Below, one piece after another: positions 9,652 to 22,815 of a stretch of 64,000 nucleotides of DNA. The stretch spans positions 126,351,132-126,415,131 of the forward strand of contig NC_067282.1 of assembly GCF_020740795.1 (NCBI RefSeq). The letters are read 5' to 3'. The notes under the pieces are model-generated. The model had not been told where the DNA came from, did no database searches, and saw only the letters and a program-made list of their open reading frames with translations. The position numbers and the translations under genes were made by a program. This DNA is from Apus apus. Lineage: Eukaryota; Chordata; Aves; Apodiformes; Apodidae. Each line of letters begins with the position of its first letter. Within the stretch, counting starts at the first letter, position 1.

Positions 9652-12600
9652 GGGGGAGTAAGGTAATAAACTGCCTTTCAGACCTCTTAATTTGTCAGTT
9701 GTTGCTCTTTTGTCCTAAAAGAGGAATCAGACATGGTCACATGGGAAAGCTCAGATCTGGATAATAACACTGGATGGGCCTGATTCTGAGAGTTTTTAAA
9801 CAATTATGCTTTTCAGTCCTTGAACTTGCTGATTGTGGGTTTGGTTAAGTATTCAAACATAGTTAATACAGTTGTTTTAAGAAAAAGGCTTTTATAGTAT
9901 TATTTTGTAATATTTCTCCTTTCTTTGAAGCCTTAAAAAATTGCAGGGAATTTGTGATTGACTTTGATAGTATTGGTTTAATCAAAATACATTTCTAAAA
10001 GCAAAAAAGTAGAAAAGTAATACAGTTTGAATTATAGGAAGCAAAGTAGCTAAAAAAAAATCCACATTGCAACATTTTCACTCAATTCCCATTTTAACCA
10101 CTTAGTTCATTGTGTTAATCCTTGAATTGTAACTTGTAATTGAATTTATTTCTCTGAAAGCACCATGTTTTTCTCCACAGACTTTTCTCTTTATATGATT
10201 GATCATCTACATTTTTTATTCGCTTTGTGTGAGACTGTGCTGTAATCTAGTCAAATCCATGTGTTTGCCTGCTCTCACAGTGGTCTTGTCCTCCTTGCAA
10301 ATACTGATCATGAGTCCGTACCAGAAAGGAGAGGTTTTCCCCCTGACATTAAGGGATAGGCAGTGGAAAAGTAAATTTCCTTTAAAAAATCATAAACGTT
10401 GCTGGGTTTTGGTTGGTTTAGGTGTGTCATGCTGGGCTGAAAAAATCGGAAAGGGGTAATACATATATATCCAGAGAGGGAATATAAGTTGCAGCTGGTG
10501 ATCAAAAAGAAAAAGGATTCCCTCTGTATTTCTGCCTATTCTGGGCCTAGACATAGATAGGATCAGAGCTTGTACTTTACTGTGCATAGCACCCATCCAG
10601 AGCCACAAAAAAGACAGTTAAGACCTCTCAGAGCTGGAAGATGTAAGGGGACCTATTGCAACACCTACCTAAAACAGACTGGACCAGGAAGTCTATAACC
10701 TTTAACGACATTCATTGGTATTTCCTAGCTGCCTTCCATTTTTACTTCTGTAAATGGAATTTAGGAGTCAGCCTCCCATGTTAAGTGATCTTGGTTCATG
10801 AAGGAAGGGAGCAGTCTGCAGAGGTTCCTTCTCATAAATTATTTAGAGTATCAAAACTCCAACTTAATTTGCTGTGCAAAATTTTTCAGTGAAATCAGCA
10901 AAAGGTAGAAGTTAAAATCTGTTCCACACCCTCACCCTCATTTTATGTAAATACTGTCCCTGTGTCTCTTTCTCTCCCTCTCTTTTTTTTTCTTTTTTTT
11001 ATCTTAAAGTCTGCCCAGTGAGAAAAAAAATTGTAAGGGACAAGCAATGAATGGGCTTAGTTTCAAACAAAGCAGTTTAGGACAAGCTGTTGATCATTAT
11101 CATGAAAAGGATTTCTCTGCCCATATATCCTTCCTAAAGTCCTTCACAAAGTGACATCCTCTAAGAGAAGTGTAATTTGACCTTGATTCACAGAGGAAGG
11201 TGAAACTGGAAGAAAATAACTGTCAGTGTTGCCAACACTCCTATGGACTCCTAGGTCTCACCTTTAGGATTTTATTTCCCTGGTGTGCTAAAAAACCCCT
11301 GTGATCAGAGCAGGCAAAAGAGAAGACTCTGGACAGTGTCACTGCATCTACCTGTTTAAATGTCTTTCCAACATCTCTTGAAATGTAGTGGATAATTCCT
11401 CTGCTCTCACCCATCCTTCACAAAACTTTTTCAGTCCACCTTTCTGTCTCTTGACTTCATATTTAAAAGCCGTCTCTGGTTACTGGCCGAAGCAATTTCT
11501 CTGGCTGTTTGGCTACAAGATTATGCAAATTCTCAGCCAGCCTGCTACTGCTGTGTTTCCCACTTCCCAAAGCACTTGTCCCTACCATGTGTGTGCTACC
11601 AGCAGAATGCAGTGTTGAGAGTCCAGCAGCAGAAATGGAAGGTGCACTTTCCTCCTTCATAGGTCTTCCTTTCTGTATTCAATGGCTGATTTGTCTTTTA
11701 AGGAAGAAGTTTATATACAAAGTAACAGCAAGATTAAGCTCTGCATCCATCACGACTAACTTCTCTAGAATAAGGGATTCTAACTATGGTTAATGTTGTT
11801 TTTCCCAAAAAGAAAGGGGATTAGGGACTTTCTAATGGTTGTTTTTTTTGGTACTGGAACTATTTCCCCTTCTTTTTAACAAAAGCTATGAAGAATCTTA
11901 ATGGTGGTTATTGCCACTGCACCAAGCTTTCTGAGGTCTTGAAATCTCAAATAATAGTTAATCATTCTGTATAATGCAGAGCATTTTAATCAAAATGTAT
12001 ACCTAGGGAAAACACTCTCCTACCATTGGAAAACCCACTTGGTACTACAGAGGTGAGGTGCCTGTGTGACACCCCCCTCAACTTGTTCCTGGGCGAATCT
12101 AAAGTATTCCCACTTGAGCCCAGTTTGCAAAACTGTGGATCTCCACAATCCCTCTTCCAGCTCAGCTGTTGGTACCTGGAAGTCCATCCCATTCATCCAT
12201 TGCTTTGATGGTGGGCCTTTGACCAAGACATTTGCGGTAAGCTAGGCTCAAGCTAGGCTTTCCATGCTCCTTTCGTGATTTTAACTCATCCTGCTCCATA
12301 ACCAGTGGATCACTGCATAGTCTTATAAAGTAATGGTGCAATCTTGTGAGCACGTGGCACACCAGTAGAGGATGAGTTAATAAGAAAATAGGCCCACAGA
12401 ACAAGGCAGGAGGAAAAGGAAACTGTATTGGGACATCTCTGCAGGGGTATAAGATACAGAAGGAGCAGGTAATGGATTTTGGCAGGTGGAAGAAAGTTAG
12501 AGGTTTCTCAGTTGCATTAAATGCAGACAAAGGCTTTCTTAGGGGGCTACTAGGCCCTGGAGCATCAGACCTTATGGACACTTTGACCGTATCTAATACG

Positions 12601-13968
12601 GGGAAAAGAATGTTTCTTTACCAGTCACTGGCTCCAGTATCTGGGATTCCACCAGCCCAAATGTGGCAGGAATTAAGTCTCCCCAGACAAACAGAGATAA
12701 CATAGCAGAGCTCTGATCAAGGGACTGATATCAAAGGAGTAAATCTCTCAGCCCCGGGGATGAATCATCAGAGCAGTTTATTCCAACCTTTTCTCCTCCT
12801 TTCAAGTGTCAGGTTCAATTGCAGCAACGGCAGCACAAAAGGCATCGTCATTCTAAGTGCTGCAAAGACAGGGAAAACACAACCGGGAGGAATGGAATTC
12901 ACAGGTGATACAAGACTGGGAGGGTGTTACAAATACCACAGAGAACAAAGAAATGATGCAAAAGGAACCTATCTTGCTTGGGCAGGCAGGAAGAAGGAAA
13001 GATGGGAACCAGTCATGTACCTGGGGAAAAAGAATGTCAAAGGTAAGTAATCATAGAGAGATGTCTAGAAAGCACAGCATGAAGGAAAAAAACAAAGGGC
13101 AAAACAGATGCCTTTGCCAGTTGAGGTATAGCAAATTCAAGCAACAACAAAGACTATTTTGCAGGCATGCAAGCCCTCGACAAAGATCTGCACGATCTCA
13201 TCTTCATGGATGGGGAAACTGAGGCACAATATGAGCTCACTAAAGGTCCTGTTACAGTGCAGTACTGGCCACACCTTGGCTAGGCAGAAACACCAGGTTG
13301 TCAATTAAAAAAACTTTTGCCTTAGAGCTAAAGGTCAGTATTTTGCATAGTTATCATGAGATTATGCACAGAAGGCTACATTCTGGTTTGTGTGCCCTGG
13401 GAGATGAGGGGGATGAGGAGGAGCAAGAGGCCCCAGGGAAGACACAGGAGTGTTATAAAACACAGCTCCTCTCTGCCAAGCAAGTATCAAAACAGAATTG
13501 CAACAGTTCATCCTCCTTGCTTCTCAGCAATCTGTGGATCTGATCTCTGTTTCCATGCAGGGGGAGATTTGTCTTGTCTGAAGGCATTCCCATTGCCAGC
13601 TCTGCTCAAGTTGCATTTCCCACAAACCAGTGAAAACAGGTGGAAAGGGCAGAACTAGCAAACCCGACGCCAGCAATGATGTTTTTATGGAAGTAAATAA
13701 AGATGTGTGTCACTTTAGCTCTGCCAGTTCCTCACAATCATCCTACCTGTGTACCAGCCTGCTCTGGAACAGAGGGGAGCTGGAGGGCCAAGTCAGGTCT
13801 GGTCCTCTACCTCATTACCACCAGTAACAGTTATGCTGGATGATCCTCCAGAAGACTTTACAAGGGCATCAATCGCGTTGCTGTTGGATCTTAATGGGTC
13901 TAGGTTGGTAATGTGTCTGGTTACTCCAGGAGATGCATCAGCTGTGCAAGCCAAACAAGAGTAAGATC

Positions 13969-14622
13969 ACAGAATCATAGAATCATTTAGGTTGGAAAAG
14001 ACCTTTAAGATCATCAAGTCCAACCATTAACTCTACTCTACCAAGTCCAGCACTAAGCCATATTCCTAAGCACCACATCTAGATGACTTTTTAACACATT
14101 CAGGGATGGTGACCCACCCACCTCCCTGCCTGTTCCAATGTCTGACAACCCTTTCAGTGAAAAAGTTCTCTAATGTCTAGCCTAAACCTCCCCTGGTGCA
14201 GCTTGAGGCCATTTGCTCTTGTTCTATCACCAGTTACTTGTGAGAAGAGATCAGTGCCTACCTCTTCACAATGTCCTTTCAGGTAGTTGTAGCCTCCCCT
14301 CAGCCTCCTTCTCTTCAGACTAAATAGCCCCAGTTCCCTCAGCCACTCTTCATAAGACTTATTCTCAAGGCCCTTCACCAGCTTGGTCACCCTTCTCTGG
14401 ACACGCTTCAGCACCTCAATGTCCTTCATGTTTGAGATGCTCAAAACTGGACACAGTATTTGAGGTGAGGCCTCACCAGTGCTGAGTACAGAGGGACAAT
14501 CACCTCCTTGGTCCTAATGGTCACACTATTTCCAATACAAGCCAGGATGCCATTGGCATTCTTGGCAACCTGGGCACACTGCTGGCTCATATTCAGCTGC
14601 CTATCACTCAGAAGATAGTAAA
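13969..14622 (-). mobile_element. CR1 LINE, 5'-truncated 3' end
   Basis: Minus-oriented CR1 retrotransposon fragment. Its 3' end is at 13969, where the CR1 tail appears as AGAATCATAGAATCAT. It retains the last part of ORF2, seen in two frames: a segment with [12 protein letters not shown] (about 14441-14560) and one with [20 protein letters not shown] (about 14340-14400), followed by the CR1 3' UTR. The frame shift between them shows it is dead. About 650 bases remain of a full CR1 of roughly 4.5 kb. Confidence 0.93.
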
Positions 14623-16139
14623 CTGTGTGGAAAAACCAGCTGATCTCTGAAGCCTGTAGCTCTGGCTCAGGTGCCCATAAGGAGCCATGAAAGTGCTGCT
14701 GAGCCATAGTCTTGTTTGGGTTGTGGTTTGGAGTCTGGGGGAACGGAAGGGGTTGCATGATTTGTAGGGTGGTGGCATGGCATTCATGTTTCAGAGAAGT
14801 GCTGTACTTCAGCATGTCAAAATTTACCTCTATAAGCTAAAAAATTGCTCTAAAAATTGTTGCTGATAATTACATTGCAGATTAATCTAACCTTTGAAAG
14901 GAGAATCGGGAATGGAATCAGATGACAACCAACTACATGGACTATTTGCTAAGGGTGAGGTAACTGGGAAACATACATGCTGCTAGTGTGTTTACCACAT
15001 AATCAGGCAAGTTTCCACACTACAGACAGGGTAACAGAGTCAGCACCCTCCAGTTTCCCTCTGGGTGATGTGCTCCAGCAGGAATGGGAGACCTCAGGAG
15101 CAAGGAAGCAATTAAAGGTCCAAAGGTAATCAGTTTTGGGGGAGGTAATGTTAACGCATTGGGAAGACAAGAGAGAGTGAGAGGCTGGTCGCCTGTGGAA
15201 ATTTCAGAATAAAAAAAAGCAGGAGAAAGTTTTTGAAAGTTGTGATATTCTTTTGTGACCCAGGTGAAGAAAACCTTTTGCTGACAGCAGTACAAGTGTG
15301 CAACAAAGTCACCTGGTCTCACCACAGAAAGCAGAGCCCTTAGGTTCCTCTCAACCTCAGGCTCAGGGGCTTTACCAAAGCAGTGCTTGAGAGGATGCAG
15401 GCTGCAGAGCCACCTGGGTGGCACAGCCATGCAATGAGCTGCAGGGCCAGCACAGCACAAACCTCCACCTCCCGCAGCTGCCCTGCCAGCATCCCTGCTG
15501 GGCATTCCCCTCTCCAGCACAGCAGAAGTCATTTGTAAGGTGACCTTGCACTAGGGCAGGACTTAAAGCAGCATGGTCCCTGTGAGACAAGGCTTTGGCT
15601 TGGACTGAAGCTCAGAAGGTCCCCTGTGTCATGCAGTGTTTTGGAAGGGATTCATGCAAGTTATTCATGCCCAGGATAATGTGTCTCAAACCTCCACACC
15701 CTTCCCAAAACGTTGTTCATGGGGCTATATATCCTGAAGAAAACCTGAGGCAAGGGAAAGACAGCAGCATTACAGGGTGCTGAAAGAATGGCTCTTTATG
15801 GGGAGATGGAGAAAAGCATAAAGGGCTGTGAAGAAGTGGGGGAGAGCACTAGGAATGGGTTGAAACCTGAGGGAAAATGCAGAGAGAATCCCAAAATTGT
15901 GAAGAAGTGTAACACCAGGTCACCCTCAGCTCTGTACTCAGGCAGACTGTGCAACACATGATGAGAGGCAGAAGGAGCTAGAGAAGAAATGGGGCCATCA
16001 GAAAGCAGTGGAAAAAGTGCTATGTGGTACCAGCAAGGACCAAGGTTCAGGGGCACCAGAAAGGCCTTGAAGCATGAGAGAGTACCCAGAGCTGGCCAGG
16101 TAATGCAAGCCCACCTCTATCCACACTTTCAGTCTACCC
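14623..16139. other. intergenic, no gene recognised
   Basis: Contains a 170-codon minus-strand open frame (15020-15532) with no family resemblance that I can see and no convincing splice or promoter context. Otherwise nothing recognised. Confidence 0.45.
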
Positions 16140-16602
16140 ATCACAGGAAGGATGTAGAGCTCATGGAAAGAGTCCAGAGATGAGCCATGAAGATGTTCAG
16201 AGGACTGGAGCACCTCTCCTATGAAGACAGGCTGAGAGCGCTGAGGTTGTTCAGCCTGGAGAAGAGAAGGCTGCAGGGAGACCTCATAGCAGCCTCCCAG
16301 TACCTGACAGGGCTACAGGAAGGCTGGGGAGGGGCTTTTTAAAAGGGCTTGTAACAAGAGGACACAGGGTAACGGATTTAAATTGGAAGAGGGGAGATTT
16401 AGGTTAGACATTAGGAAGAAATTATTTAGGTTGCCCAGGTATGCTGTGGCTGCCCCCTTCCTGGAAGTGTTCAAGGGCAGGTTGGATGGGGCTTGGAGCA
16501 ACCTGGTCTAGTGGGAGGTGTCTCTGCCAATGGCAGGGAGGTTGGAGCTAGATGATCTTTAAGGTCCCATTCAACCTAAACCATTCTATGATTCTATGAT
16601 CT
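16140..16602 (+). mobile_element. CR1 LINE, 5'-truncated 3' end
   Basis: Plus-oriented CR1 fragment. It starts in the ORF2 C-terminal region (decayed [11 protein letters not shown]-type sequence near 16208-16240) and runs through the 3' UTR to the tail ATTCTATGATTCTATGAT at 16583-16600. Internal stops and deletions make it inactive. Confidence 0.93.
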
Positions 16603-17414
16603 CTGCTGTTCCTAAGGCCAAGAGGAGATGTCAGCCTGGTGAAAGCGGGCAGCAACCACCCCAAAGGTGTATTGGTCCCTAGTTCTGGGCACACACAAGT
16701 AGGTTCACAGACAGATATATCAGAGAGCCTGTGAGGAGCTAGAAGAGCCACCATGAGCTGAAAAGAGAAGAGCTAACTCCAAGACCCTTGGAGATCATGG
16801 AAAGGAACAGAAGGGCCCTGTTGATTACACAGAGCATGCATTACATTCTGTTTATAGCTACTCTGTTGGTGCTTGTGGAGTTGGAGAAAAGATCCTGTTC
16901 CACTGAGTGGAAGGAGAGAATGCACCACCATCATTGTGCTGTTTTGTCTTTTTTTTTTGTCGTAGCTGGGCTTCTGATGGAGACAAATCACCTATCACCT
17001 AAGACAGTGTTAGCAGGGAGCATGCAGTCTTTTCAACTTTGGTAACAGAGGCTTTCACAAGGAAAGACCCAATCTGAGGCCTCCAGCTGCTGCTGAAAGA
17101 GAGCTTGGCACTGCATTGCACTCTTTCTGCAAGACAGTACATACATAAGAGGCAAGCTGCAGGTTTGGCAGTAATTTTGGGGCCCCCTTGCCACAGAGAC
17201 CGCTCCCCAGGGTGTGGTGTGAGTGCTAGGCCATTACTGGAGCTGGGCAAAAATCTTTATTCTCTCTGCTGCAAAGCTGGGCATGTGTGCATGGCTGTAT
17301 GAGTACAGTGATTCAGCTTTTGCCTTAACTTTCCCCTGCAGAAGAAAGGAAGATGCTGATCTACAAGCTGTGATCAAGGCTCTCAGGCCTCCCTAGAGCT
17401 TGCTGGGTGTGTTG
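16603..17414. other. intergenic, nothing recognised
   Basis: No coding region, RNA gene or repeat family recognised. Confidence 0.45.
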
Positions 17415-18680
17415 ACACTTCACATCTTTTCATTACACTGCTGGAGAGAATCAAGCATAACTGCATGTGTGCATAGTGCTGACACCCAGAGATCACATAT
17501 CAGACATGTGGTCGTCCTGGTTATGCTCCAAAATCTTCCCAAGAGCACCCAGTTCTGAAAGCCAGGGAGCAGGGGACATGTCATCAAGGGCCTGCAGCCC
17601 TTTGCACTAGAACCAGAAGCAGCACAAACCACTTCTCTCATAGCCCTCTTGTACCCCTTTGCCCTTCCATAACATGTCCATAAGGACATGATGAACCAAG
17701 GAACTGCTGAAAGAAATATACTCAGTGTCTGCAACACCCACTGTCTGCACGTTCCTTGCTCATCACTCCTTTAAGGCATCCCACAAGCTTTAGATTTCTG
17801 AGTCTCTGCTCTTAAAGTGTTAACTTGGTGTAACCCTACCTTCAGAAGAAGAAAACATGCTCTCTCAGCTCTCTTAACAAAAGGTTAAGTCCAGGTCAAG
17901 CAAAAAAAAACCCCGAAACTCTATTTTCACAAGCCACCACTGTGCACTAAATCTTTGCTAAAGCTTAATGTCTAGTGAGTCCTAGCATCTGTACTTGGGC
18001 TGCTCTGTTCTCACACACATAGCCAGTCAGGAGGTGGACATGCCCAAGGAAAAATGTGTTTCTCTCTTCCCTTCTATTACTTCCCCCCCCCCATTTTATT
18101 TATTTATTTATTTGTTTATTTTTGTCTTCAACTAGACTTGAAAAAAGAAATCTGACTTGCTCACACAGCAAAATTGCAAAATTGCTCTGAACAATGTGTT
18201 TGGAAACACTGAAGCCTTTCACTAATACTTTTAACTTTTTTTTCTTTGTTATGACCAAAGTATTATAACACACCACAATTAACTATGAGCTATATAGGAT
18301 CAGTGTGAACATTATTCTCGTGGCAGAATGAGATGCTGTTCCACCACTCCCAAAAAGTTTTGTCTGTAGCATGAAACAAGGGATCAGGAAAGCATTTCTT
18401 CCAACATTTCTGCACTTAGTTTTTCTGAGATGGATGAGCCCCTGCAGATTTCAGTGCAGTGGTGGCACCTGTCCAAACTGGGCTTTGTTGAAATTTGTCT
18501 TGGCCTGTTCTGTCAGGATCTTGTCTGGTATTACCTAATGCAGTGAGGAATATATCCTTGCTTTGTGCTTATGGAAAGGCTGCTTCTCATATGCTATTCT
18601 GCTGACTTCAGTGAGCCAGCTGTACTTTGTATGCCCATCAGTTCTTCCCAACTGTGGCACTTAGAAGGTCCTGAGCATTT
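17415..18680 (+). repeat. dispersed direct duplication, copy A
   Basis: Aligns by eye, in the same orientation, to 21620-22815. Shared landmarks are CCCAGTTCTGAAAGCC, GCAGCCCTTTGCACT, CACAAGCTTTAGATTT, ACTAAATCTTTGCTAAAGC and a long near-identical core at 18361-18551. Copy A has about 365 bases (17965-18330), including a (TTTA)n run, that copy B lacks. No open frame is shared. It could be an uncatalogued repeat family (for example LTR-derived) or a local segmental duplication; terminal repeats are not evident. Confidence 0.8.
18083..18125 (+). repeat. poly-C / (TTTA)n microsatellite
   Basis: A run of C followed by ATTTTATTTATTTATTTA-type tetranucleotide repeats, inside the part of duplication copy A that copy B lacks. 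Confidence 0.85.
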
Positions 18681-21619
18681 ATCAGTTTGCCTTTAGCCCT
18701 TTATGCAGGTAGCTCTTAATGGCAGCAGACAATAAATACCAGCAGTTGATGCTCTGTGAAATGTGGTTTGTTTGGGGTTTTTTTTGTTCTGTTTCTTTTT
18801 GAGTTAATGTGAAAAATCTCATTCTGTAGGGATTTTGGCATCTTAATTTCTAGTAGTCGGGATGTGAGTAACTTTCTGAATAGGTTGGTGGCTCATATCC
18901 TGTGGGCCAGTTGTAGTCCAGCCCCCATGGATGATAAGATACAGTCTTGAAGGTGTCGCTTTCATAACCTGGCAAAAAATAAAGCTAAGGTGTGCTTAGT
19001 AGAAATTTTCAAAGGCCACCCACCATCTTCCACCACACTCAGCTCCTTTATGGATTGGTGGTTGTTAAAACTTGACAGGGCTGAATTTATCAAATCATGT
19101 TCAGTTTCTGTGGAAGCACCATTCACCTATACGGCTGAAAAACTGCTGTGATTTAGCTGGAGACAGGACCAGGACAGGTCCTTCAGGAAGCCCCCAGTTA
19201 AAAAGAACCACAAGCAAGAGATATGAGCAAGATGCCTGTGTGAGGAAACTCAGTGAGAAAGACAGAAGGAACCAGACAGTATTTGTCCTTCTTCCTTTCC
19301 TTCCAGCAGTGAATGTCAACCTGAGTATAGCTCTGCACTTCTGTTTGACAATGTCTGGATTTCCTTTAGATGGGAATTAACTTTGCTTACCTACTTCTCT
19401 CGTGCCATCACTTTGTTCAGGAAAATATCCAGGTGCAAGGTGGGGTTTGCTCAAGATGACTCAGCCAGTCAGGAGAAAGAAATGTGAGCTTCTCGGCTCA
19501 AAGGCCCTGATCTGACCAGGAGATGGCACTGCCAGTTCTCCGGCCTGTAGCTGGCGAGTTTTTCGCTCAACCACACAGCACGGCCAGCAGTTCCAGTTTG
19601 ACCCCTGCCTGCCAAGCACCACCCCACGATAAGGGATCTGCCTTGTTCTGTTTGCTAAACTTTTTCTCCAATTGTCCCTTCTTCCAAGGAGTTGCTCAGG
19701 TCAAAGTCCCAGAGAAGAGCACGCACCCTGGCACAGTACTTTGCTGCACCCAAAATATCCAGCCACCACTCGCCTCCCTGTCTATGTCAGTTCCCTCCCT
19801 GTCTTAGTTTTCCCCACCTCTCATCTCAGACCTGTCAAAAAAAGTTCGTAGATGCTCCAAACAAGTGTTGTGTCATGCAGTATTGCTGTCTGCATTTAAC
19901 CAACAGGCTCAGCACTACACTTGCATATCCAATATATTTGGAAGCACACTGGTGGTTTCCTCCCCCGCTTCTCACCAGCTACTGTCAAGCCCTGTTTTAT
20001 TCCCAGGATAAAGAGGCCCAGAGCACACCAAGCTGTTTCTAGATGCTGAAACAAGACCAGACTTTACTATACCACTTACTGCAAATCTATCTGGTTTTCT
20101 ATGTTCATTCCCACCACCTCAGTTTGCTTTACAGCCATCTCTTTTTACCCACAGGGCACTGTTGGAAGGGCATGAAATAACTGTTCTGGTTGGAGCATGG
20201 TGGCAAAAAAGACAAAGACTGCTGGATAACAGGAAGTGCAGAGTTGCATAGTCCTGCAGGATATAGACTAGAGTTTACTTACCTCCTCTGCCTCCAGCTG
20301 CCTGCTCCCAGTTCACCTTGTAGTCATGATCCCAGGACTAAAAGGTGAGGTCTCCTACTCAGACAATAGCTAGCTAACACTACCTGGCAGCCACTCCACC
20401 TCATTCCATTCAGCTCCCCTTACAGCCACGCTGCTTTCATGGATTCTCCCACGTAAGGTCTTTTCAACCACTTTTGCATTCAGAGCCCTGAGCACTCTTC
20501 ACTACATACTTCTTCCCCCTCCCTATCACACACAGCCTTCTCCTGTCTCCTGCTTTAACTGCTAGACACACTTCCAGCAAGTGACATACTCTTGGTATAT
20601 GACAATCCTCCTGGCTAGTTCACTGCACTAATCACATCCTACCTGTTCTAGGATCCCTTCTGGAGTTACTCACTGTCTCTGCCAGGCTTTCTGCTGCACA
20701 GTCTTTCAATGCTTCATTCCATTCCACCCTTCCTTGACTTCCTCTTGTTCTGTTCTCTAAACATCACCTTCAATTTCATTTTAACCTTGCCCCTTATCCA
20801 CCAGCTCCACCCTACCTCTGAATCTTTTGTATTCTTTTGACTGCTCTGAGACAGTGGAAAGTGCTTGTTGGGCTTTGGGAGTGCATTGTCCTCTAGCATG
20901 GACAGCCTCCCTTCTGTCCACATTCTCATAACACCGGGGAACGAAGGTAGGCAACGCTTTGTTGCAGAAATCTGTAGTTCCAGTTGTGCCATCAGTCACT
21001 CTTCCACTGAAGAGTTGCAAAAGTGCATCAGAGTTGCAAAAGATGCTTCTCCGCCATTGAGACCTTCCCACAATTCGCTCGTGAAAACCCATCACCTGTC
21101 CCTCTTAAGCTTCCCTTCGCAAGACACTATTTTCCTTCACAATCATCACACTCCTAGCTGCTAAGAACTCATGTCCAGTCCCTCCTCAACCTGAGGCACT
21201 GCTCCTTCTCTGCCCGGGAGACTGCTGGTCACATCATAGCCACCTACAGCATAGAGCCCTAACAGTGCAGTGTTGGTGCTGAAGCTGGGAGGGATGGTCA
21301 TGGGCCATATGCAGTTAGTTTTTGTGTCTTTCAGTGTGACTAATTGCTCTATTGTCTTGTCTCTCTCCTCCAAGAGGACATCAGCACCTCTCAGTCTCTG
21401 CAGTTCTGTATGAAAAGACAAAAACAGTTCTGAGGATTTAATACCTGTTTGTCAAGATTTCAATGTGAACCAAGGGGGCAGACAGGGGGACATACATTCA
21501 CATTATGTCATTTTTTAAAAATGTTGGAGAGATAGGAAGTCTGGTTTAAACACAGAAACATCTTCTATCCCCTTCTTCTATTCCCCTTCTATCCCCTATC
21601 TTCTAACCCTGGCCTGCAC
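18681..21619. other. intergenic between duplication copies
   Basis: No recognised gene. A G/T tract lies at about 18770-18800. One exon-like minus-strand segment (21168-21405) has a good acceptor but no family assignment. Confidence 0.45.
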
Positions 21620-22815
21620 TTTTAATGTCCTACCTTGAGCAAGTAATCAAGCACAATGTATGTGTGCAATCAAAGTGTTCACGCCCACAAACCACATAGC
21701 AGATATATTTTATCTCAGAAGACCTGGCCTCTAATATGAGTCTAAACTGGGTTTTGAAGTGTTGGTGGAAAGCCACTTCAAACATGTTTTTCATAGCTAC
21801 ACTCCAAAACCTTCCTTGGAGTGCCCAGTTCTGAAAGCCAAGGAGCAAAGGACACGTAGCCTTCTGCTCTCAGACCTTCCCAGTCACCCAGTACCTCCTG
21901 CAGCCCTTTGCACTGGCACCACAAAGGAACAGTACAAGCCCCTTCCTTTGTGCCTCTCTTGCACCACCTTGCCCTTCCATGTCAGGCAGCACAAGCCATG
22001 CTGTCCCTCCACAGACTTCTTGGTGTTGTGGCACTGCAAAAGGAAATACATGCAGTGTCCACACACCCAGTGTCAAGTGAGGGCATTTGGGTGTGACCAC
22101 TCCTGTGCCCCTTTTGGCCTCCATCCACTCTCATGAGGGCTTTCAGAAAACTGAGGTGTGTCCTGCCTGCTCTCCTGCCCCAGCTGCATTGGCTGCTTCT
22201 GGCTCCCAAGAGCTGTCAGCATTTCCAGGCAGGAGTCCTACTTTTCCCTCCCTCCCTCTCAACAACCCTCTCAGCAGAGTTCACTCCTTTAAGGAGTCCC
22301 ACAAGCTTTAGATTTTCTGTTTCTGCTTTTAAAGTGCTACTTATTTGGTGTGACCCTTCCTTCAGCAGGAAAAAATACATTATCATTTCAGTTTAGTTAA
22401 CAGTTCCCAGTCAAGTAAAAAAATCAAAACTATCTTTTAATGAGCCACTGCTGTGCACTAAATCTTTGCTAAAGCAAAAGAGTTGATGCTGCTCCATCAC
22501 TCCAAAAAGGTTGTCTGTAGCATGAAACAAGGAATAAGGAAAGCATTTCTTCCAACATTTCTGCACTTAGTTTTTCTGAGATGGATGAGCCCCTGCAGAT
22601 TTCAGTGCAGTGGTGGCACCCGTCCAAACTGGGCTTTGTTGAAATTTGTCTTGGCCTGTTCTGTCAGGATCTTGTCTGGTATTACCTAATGCAGTGAGGA
22701 ATAAGCCTTTATGGAAAGGCTTCTGATATGGTACTCTAACTTCAGTGTAGAAGAACTAGCTGTGTTTTGCATGCCCTTAATTTTTCCCTGACTGGCACGT
22801 AGGCCTTTTTAGTGC
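21620..22815 (+). repeat. dispersed direct duplication, copy B
   Basis: Second copy of the segment at 17415-18680, same orientation, about 4.15 kb away. It has roughly 200 bases of its own (about 22090-22285) and lacks the 365-base block of copy A. Its core at 22512-22702 is nearly identical to copy A, while the flanks carry many substitutions and indels. Confidence 0.8.

Larger units (their letters stand above)
6100..13968. other. intergenic region upstream of NANOG, no gene seen
   Basis: No exon with splice signals and family resemblance was found. It holds a CTTTTT-type pyrimidine tract (6509-6548), an octamer motif (6816-6823), a G/T-rich tract (9599-9651) and a C/T-rich tract (10968-11000). 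Distal regulatory elements of NANOG would be expected here but are not identified. Confidence 0.5.

Noticed and set aside
17415-22815. The paired segments as the two LTRs of an endogenous retrovirus
   Set aside because: No TG...CA ends, primer-binding site or retroviral coding sequence recognised between them; spacing is too short for a full provirus and the copies differ by large indels. Left as unidentified.
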